From Podospora pseudocomata (taxonomy: Eukaryota > Ascomycota > Sordariomycetes > Sordariales > Podosporaceae), in assembly GCF_035222375.1 (NCBI RefSeq), contig NC_085890.1:1860001-1924000 (forward strand): a stretch of 64,000 bases of DNA, given 5' to 3'. The notes beneath the pieces are model-generated. The model did no database searches and was not told the origin of the DNA. It was given only the letters and a program-made list of their open reading frames with translations. The translations under genes were made by a program, and so were the position numbers. Positions 57,901 through 64,000 of this stretch are shown one piece after another; within the stretch, counting starts at the first letter, position 1, and every line of letters starts with the position of its first letter.

Positions 57901-60900
57901 CTGGCTTCGGGGCGGTCCTTGAGCCCGTCTCTTTTGCTGGTGATGATGGCTGCGGGTTTGGTCGAATGATGGTGATGCATGGCGCTCGAAAATGCCGTCG
58001 CATCGGGATGGAAAAGTTGCCTGACACCGGCCCTCGAATCCCGCAGGGTGACGTGGTGAGAGGAGCTTGTCTCATCAGCTCGATCCCCGCAGCGAGCGAA
58101 GCGGTGAAAAACCCAGGCCACCACACAGGCCGAAAGACCACTGGGACCCGACAGCCTGGGACGAGCACCTCCACCACCGCCAACTGTTGGATTGCCGCAG
58201 CAGGTTAGACTACACAACACTATCTCGGTTGGGAGGCCAGCGGGCTTTTGTCCAAAACCAACTCATCACTCTTTTGTTGCTGCTTCTTTGACGCGGTGTG
58301 ATAATTGAATGCGACCTTCTCGTGGAAGGAATTCCAAAAAGACCTCGGCCCCACTTCGGTTTTGATTTTCTTCAAGCAACAGCAAGGAAGCCAAGGTTCC
58401 AGCCCGTCGGTGCCAGTGGAATCCTCAAAGCGGGGGCGCGTTCCATATTCTAGAGTGAGCGGCCCATCCCGTCCACAAGCTCCGTTTTGGACAACGGCGA
58501 ATGGACGCCGCCCTCTGCCCACTGCACATCCATCGGCATCAAAAACCACACCATGACGGCATTACAAAACGAGACCCTTGAAACGAAGGAACTGGGTCCA
58601 TCCTCTTGACAGGCAATCGGATCTCAACCGGCAGTTTTTGTTTTGTCAGACTGTCAAGGGCCCGAACGAACGACCAGCTGTTGCTGAGGCTGGTGCTGTG
58701 CTTGGCAGCATGGAAAAGCAGCTGTCTGGCGGACTTACCGACAAAACTTGTCGTGCCGGCGAGACGAGACACTGCGGAGCACAATTTGTAAGGCAGCGTA
58801 GATCACGCCAGCCGCAGCGGTCCATCAGTCGTCCTCGTGGCTCTTCGGTTGGTTGCAAGGTTGCGGCCGTCTGTCGACTGCTGTTTCTGGTAATGTAGAT
58901 TGACGCGGACGGACATGCTGCGATGGCAACGTTTCGCCGGCGACTCGGTTGTGATATCTGCAGTGTGTGTCCCTCTGTCTGTGTCGTGTCAGCACTCAAC
59001 TTCCATGTCCCCAGCGCTGTGGGGGGCGCTAAATCGCGCAAAACCGATCCCTGGGGGAAACGGAGGGTGCGGCCCGGATTGGTTGGAGGGTTTTTTATCC
59101 GGTATTTCGGGACACTCGACGTCGGCGCCAATAAGCACCATCTTGTCTACACACCAGCACATGCAGTCGAGACTTATTGCAGGTCGCTGCTTGGTAGACA
59201 GGTACCTGCCAGAGAGCCGGGCCAAGCGTGCCAACCAGCTGTTCGCATGGCTCCCAGAGACATGTCACCCATTAGCTTGCACTAGGCTGTACAACTACCT
59301 CAGGGACTTGCTTGATTAGGCTGGTCGAGCATGAACTGGCACGCACCTGCAGTGGATGGCGCACCAATGGCTTCATGACCAAGCAGAATCTGTGGACGGT
59401 GAGGTCGCCTGGGACCACGCGTCTGGACAAGCGGCCATGCCATGCCACATGGTTGAGCTGTGGTCGAGTTGATACGAAGTAGGTAGTTCCACGTCCTTGA
59501 GAGAGAAGAGATGGAGGGTGTCTGGCCCAGCAGGTGGCTCTCTCGGTCCCCGATGATACGGCGTTCCTGGTTTCTGGTTTCGGGGTCGGAGGCGCAGATT
59601 ACCGCTCCCAGTCCGGGGGAGAGGGCCGGCCTCTCACGCCGCAAAACTGGGAAATTTCGTGATCAAATGCCGACGACAGTGGTCGTTGGGACGCGTAACG
59701 TTCCTCACGGCATCACTCATCATCGGTACTTGTCAATTTGGCTCGGAGGTGATCGGCAGCTTCCAGAAGGCTGGACGACGTCGTGCTTGCACACTTGCCC
59801 AGACACTGGATAGGTGCCGCTGGTGGTGTGTTGTCAAACTTCCAGTGGAAACGGAGGGACCTACAAGAAACGGTTGCTGTCCTGGATCAAAGCCAGGGCC
59901 TGATGTCTCGGTTCTGAGTGGCTGCTGGGGGTTGGGAGGGCTCCACACCTGAAAATTCTGGGAGTCGGGCAATTATCCCGTTTGGACGAAGACATGGGGG
60001 TCTGCCCCGCACCAACCCCGGTCTCTTGGTCTTCCAAGGGAGAGGCAAGCGAGGTGACTGGCCGGCCGCCAAATGCTGCACGCTGCCCCAAGCACCTGGG
60101 AAATGTGAGTGAGCATTTGCGTGCCGCTCTGTAAGTCCCGTTCGAGTTCCTCCCAGCAAAGGGAGCGGTTCCCCTCTCGAGCCACTCCATTCTCGAGCCA
60201 TTGCATCGGGACCAGCCAGTGGCAAAGCAATAGACTGCTCGGTGCACTAAATGCCAACTGGTTTGTTCGCATCCATCAGGTGTCTGGGGTTCTCTCACGC
60301 TATTGATAAGCAGGTGTCCTCTGCTCTGGTGCTTCCAAGCCCCATGTTCCCACATTTGGCGTGGACCTTGCCTGTCCTGTCGACAGTACGGCGCTAGCTG
60401 CACGCTCCCTCGTTTCCATCTGCTGGTTCTGCTGGAGCTAGTCTAGCCTGTTGCACCACTGTGCCCGAGCTGGTGGCTCCGAACCACAGTCCACCGTCCC
60501 AGCTTTCTCCTCTTCTTAGCCCACTCCCTCCCCAGCCAACCTGCCCGGCTCCACGGTCTCCTGCTCTGCTCTCTTCTCTCCCCTTTCCTTTCGACAGAGC
60601 ACCGGAGCATTGGCACGCAGCACTCGACTTGCTGCCATTGCTGTGTCGAAAACAACGACCCCGAGGACGACAGGAGTTGTCCCATCAATCCATCGCTCGC
60701 GCTGCATCCACGCCGCAGCTATTTTGGCAGAAACAACGACGGGAGACGAACGACCAGGGTTGTCGAGAGGGATTCCCATTCAAGTGGTTGTTTAACTAAC
60801 CAACTGGACCACCACCACCACCCTCACTCAGCCTCGCAAATCATTTCGACCGAACTGAGTTTCGCGACCTTCAGACTAAACGAATTGACAGCCAGCTGTC

Positions 60901-60962
60901 ATCCGAATTGATCGACATATCAACTTAAACCAACGACACAGTACCACCACACCACCGCCAAC
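54947..60962. other. 6-kb gene-poor region
   Basis: I find no coding gene that I can support. Frames are short, overlap on both strands and have no domain. It holds a GCTTGCTTGC run (55086-55102), an (AC)n run (56750-56769), A-rich runs around 57207-57310, and C/T-rich leader-like sequence before 60963. It could contain long 5' leaders or non-coding transcripts, or decayed genes beyond recognition by eye. Confidence 0.5.
56750..56769. repeat. (AC)n microsatellite
   Basis: A simple AC dinucleotide run inside the gene-poor region. No gene is attached. Confidence 0.85.
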
Positions 60963-62098
60963 ATGAGTTCACCAGCACAAGGGGGACCGTCGATCCCAAA
61001 GGAGAAGGACAAGAAGGGGCTTGGAAAGGTTCTGTCTAGGATGAAGACTGTTCTCAAGAAGGCCGACCCGTCACGCCGTCTTTCGACCTTGGGCGGCTCC
61101 AAGGCTGCTGGACCTTCCTCTGCCACTCCTGCTGCACCCGCCGATGAGCCTGCCGAGGAGTTGATCCCCATCAGGTAGGCGTTCACATCAATTCCAGTGG
61201 CAGTAGCAGCAGCGTTGCTAACATTGAAAACGCAGCCCTCCTGCCCAGTCTTTGGCGGCCAAGAAGCCCGATGATCCCAATGCCATCAGGGTTCCTAGGT
61301 CGCAGCTCTTTGCTGAGAGGGCGAAGAAGCTCGGCGAGCTGTATGGTTTGGAGCTGAAGCCCAGCGAATGGCACTCGACTGAAGGACACGCCCTGCGTGT
61401 CGAGAAGCCGATCAAGATGCGCGTGCACAGGAGATGCCATCTGTGCAACACCTCTTTCGGACTCGGAAAGGAATGCCCCAAGTGCAAGCACCCTCGCTGC
61501 AAGACTTGCCCACGCGTTCCTCCCAAGAGGACCGAGGCCGAGAGGGAGGAAAGCCGCAAGAAGCGCGCGGCTCTCATCAAGGAGCGCGAGGCGAATGCCC
61601 CCATTATCCCCGACTGGGACACGACAGCTAAGAAGGTCGTTCTCAAGAGACCTGCGAAGACGGGAGGACAGGATCGCATCTACCAGAAGCAGAGGCAGCG
61701 CATCAGGAGAACCTGCTGTCAATGCCAGAAACTGATCCCTGGCGGTACCAAGACGTGCGAGTGTTGCCAACACACTCGCTGTACCGATTGCCCTCGTGAC
61801 CCGTACGTTGTGGTTCACCTTTTTCTTTTCCTGCTTTCCGAGCTAACAAGTCAACAGAGCCAAAAAGGACAAATATCCGTTTGGTTACCCGGGTGACGCC
61901 CCTGGTACCAAGGTCGGTCATTACACGTGCCTGGACTGCAAGCACAACTTTTCTGAAGAGCCTTCGGACGACAAAGTTTGTCCCAAGTGTTCATGCAGAA
62001 AAACGGAGCGCTTGACACCGCGGAAGGTCCAACCAGAACCAGATCCAGAGGTGGTTAAAAGCCTGGCGGCCAGACTGGAGAACATTGGGATCTCTTGA
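60963..62098 (+). CDS. conserved-looking Cys-rich zinc-binding protein, unknown function
   Basis: Exons are 60963..61174, 61236..61802 and 61858..62098, giving 339 residues. The N-terminus (1-71) is Lys-rich then Ala/Pro-rich. Three Cys clusters follow. The first is RCHLCNTSFGLGKECPKCKH then PRCKTCPR (about 158-187). The second is TCCQCQKLIPGGTKTCECCQ then HTRCTDCPR (about 234-262). The third is YTCLDCKHNF then KVCPKCSCRK. The CX2C pairs at 10-13 residue spacing suggest three zinc ribbons or treble-clef knuckles, the first two sharing a CKxCPR/CTDCPR ending and so probably duplicated. I do not recognise a named family. Similar ascomycete proteins are usually annotated as hypothetical. Splice junctions are canonical with good branch sites (GCTAAC). 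A nucleic-acid or protein-binding role is inference. Confidence 0.85.
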
Positions 62099-64000
62099 CG
62101 CCAACCATCAGAATTACAAAAGGCCTTGACGAGCGGCGAGTCGGAGTAGGCGCGTTTTCTTTGGATCACCTTCTCGGTGCATTTTTTTTTCTTTTGATCA
62201 TTTCACATTCAGTATGAGCCCCATTTGTCACGAACATTCTTAGCAGCATTTACGGAAATTCCACCATCGATTGTCACTTTTCGTCTTTCCTCGGCCATCA
62301 CAACACACCCACGGACACACTCACTCCACGGCATGTCAGAGACGTACCCGAACAACACTCGATGCATGCATTTAATCAACCCCCCAGGGCACGACAACGA
62401 CTATCACTTTCTTACGCCGACGACACTGCATTTTAGACGGCAAAAAATTCTGCATTCCGACTCTTCTCGAATAAACTTGTTCCTGCAGAAAGGAGGGTGT
62501 GGCAAGGAAGGAGAACACAACCAGGACCAAGGGATCGCTGTGCATCTGGAAATGCGCCGAAGTCGGAAAGCGGAGGATTTGGAGAATTGGAGGTTTCAAT
62601 ATAGGGCAGCCGGTGTTATGGGGGGAGCTTGATGCATGATCACGGCGTGGGTCATCCAACTCGGTTACATTGCGGACCACGGTACCGATTACGTTTGCAG
62701 CCTGTCAGCACCAAAGGTTGTTTGAGGGAGGGGTAGGGAAAGGAGGGGGTGATTTCAGTCAAGACACTCAATCACACACAACATGAACGCACACCTCGCA
62801 CCCACAAATTTCACGAAATGCTCCCTAGGAACACCCTACACAGACAGACACACACACACACACACACATACACATACACATATTTTGAGCGAAATTTACA
62901 TACATACGTTTTATACAGGCAGGCATTATGCCCCGTTTGACACACGCTTTGTTTTCCCTCGTCCTTGTTCTTTGTGTGAATGATCTATCTCCGATGCTTT
63001 TTGATTTTGATTTTTTTCCCAATCGCCGAAAGGCGGGTTTCGTGTACCATTGTGGCCAAAGCCCCCCCCCTCTTCCTTTCTCGAATCTGAGTGGTCTGTC
63101 TTAAGCCGTCCAATAAGACTTGATACCACCACCGAGTTTTTGGTGTACCTATCATGTACCGACAGAGTGGTAAAGCGGTCAGCAAGTTCATCATGGGACA
63201 TGTGGTTGGGTTTTTTTCTCATTCCCCACTGTTTACCAGCAAAGCGGTTAATGCGCATAAAGAAAGGGGGGACAGACAGAACCGGTGAACCGGTTTGGCG
63301 GGGCGGAGCGGGGGCGCCGAGGAGTGGACGGATTGTCGGGATTTTTGTTTTTTGTCCAAGCGACAAAGAAAGAAATGAGACCAAAAAAAATTTCTTTTCT
63401 TTTTCCCTCTTTTTTCTTTTTATTTTCTTTGTATTAGTCTTTTGGGGCTTGGTTGGGTAAGGGCCACGATACGAGGGGTCCGGCGGTTTGGTTGTTGGGT
63501 ATGGGGTTGGCTGGGGGTCAACGGGGGTTGGAAGGTAAGGGAGGGGGACGATCTTCTCCTGAGAATTTGATGTTGGGTAGGTGGGTGCGAACCCGAGGGT
63601 TTGGGTTTCTCCAAGCTTTTTCCATGGATCGGGGATTAATCAGAGAGATGGGGTTTTGGAGGCGGATACGCGATATGATGAAAGGGACTGAGGGGATGGG
63701 GAAGTCTTTGAAGGACAAAGTGATAACTTTTGCCAAGTTACCAAACCCATTACTTCGTCGATGCACGAAAATGACTTTTCAGCACCAAGAGAACAATGAA
63801 ACTCGCTGCATTAAAACCACCTCTTCAACATATCACCAGCGTCCACGAACCCGCCAGCACGGAAAGGGAGGGTCGCGCTCCCATCTGACAGGTTCACGTC
63901 CTCCACAAGCGCTGTCTCACACAGCCTTTCCTTCCTTCCTTCCATCCTTTCCCTCCCGTTTCTCTTTGCCCTAGCTAGCTTTCCTGCCCGTCATCCATCC
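62099..64000. other. terminal 1.9-kb region without a supported gene
   Basis: The 3' flank of the Cys-rich gene, an (AC)n run around 62849-62868, T-rich runs near 63386-63430 and C/T-rich sequence at the window edge (63920-64000) that may be the 5' leader of a gene outside the window. A minus-strand frame at 62926-63384 has no recognisable domain. Confidence 0.5.
62847..62868. repeat. (AC)n microsatellite
   Basis: An AC dinucleotide run, followed by interrupted ACAT repeats to about 62882. Confidence 0.8.

Noticed and set aside
62926-63384. 152-codon minus-strand frame near the window end
   Set aside because: No domain, no splice partner and low-complexity flanks; it could not be separated from chance.

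Overview
The window is nuclear DNA of a filamentous ascomycete, most likely a Sordariomycete (Sordariales-like). Genes carry short GT-AG introns, usually 50-80 nt with CTRAY-type branch sites. Protein content is typical of the group: an SRE-type iron GATA factor, an arg-2 gene with the arginine attenuator peptide uORF, an NKIN-type conventional kinesin with an IAK tail, a RAD6/MUS-8 E2 and a Csn12. No bacterial, viral or organellar sequence is evident. I see no CRISPR array, rRNA or convincing tRNA. Exon coordinates were worked out by eye from reading frame, splice signals and family similarity.

Layout. 1-433 (-): 3' truncated Tvp15/COPI-associated Golgi protein. 1764-3484 (-): SRE-type siderophore regulator, with 2.7 kb upstream holding two ATCWGATAA sites. 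6203-7575 (-): unknown acidic protein. 8820-10772 (+): acinus-like SAP/RRM protein. 11648-14139 (-): Tah18 diflavin reductase. 16725-18325 (+): Sbp1-like RRM-RG-RRM protein. 19319-20849 (+): broken coiled-coil gene, followed by a diverged 190-bp direct repeat pair with a 199-bp MITE-like inverted-repeat element between the copies. 22055-23300 (+): ArfGAP Gcs1. 23698-24688 (+): ETF beta. 25510-27384 (+): arg-2 with its three-exon uORF. 28328-31313 (-): membrane-anchored pepsin-like protein lacking catalytic motifs. 35880-38460 (+): cell-wall adhesin-like protein. 40060-41812 (-): Csn12. 42182-43601 (-): mitochondrial acetoacetyl-CoA thiolase. 44438-45122 (+): RAD6. 46446-49484 (+): kinesin-1. 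50422-54087 (-): F-box/WD-like/UIM protein. 60963-62098 (+): unknown Cys-rich protein. Long gene-poor stretches are 31.3-35.9, 55-61 and 62.1-64 kb.

The genes are mostly unrelated housekeeping loci, not a pathway cluster. Three loci touch mitochondrial metabolism (ETF beta, arg-2, thiolase). Tah18 serves cytosolic Fe-S assembly and SRE serves iron control, but they are about 8 kb apart and not co-oriented.

The most interesting signals are: (1) the AAP uORF whose regulatory Asp12 opens a 13-nt microexon; (2) paired Sre-type sites upstream of sre; (3) a repeated shift of coding-strand GC skew from C-rich at gene starts to very G-rich at gene ends; (4) a pepsin-like ectodomain with Ser in place of the first catalytic Asp, joined to a long cytosolic tail; (5) the MITE-like palindrome lying between diverged repeats beside a broken gene.
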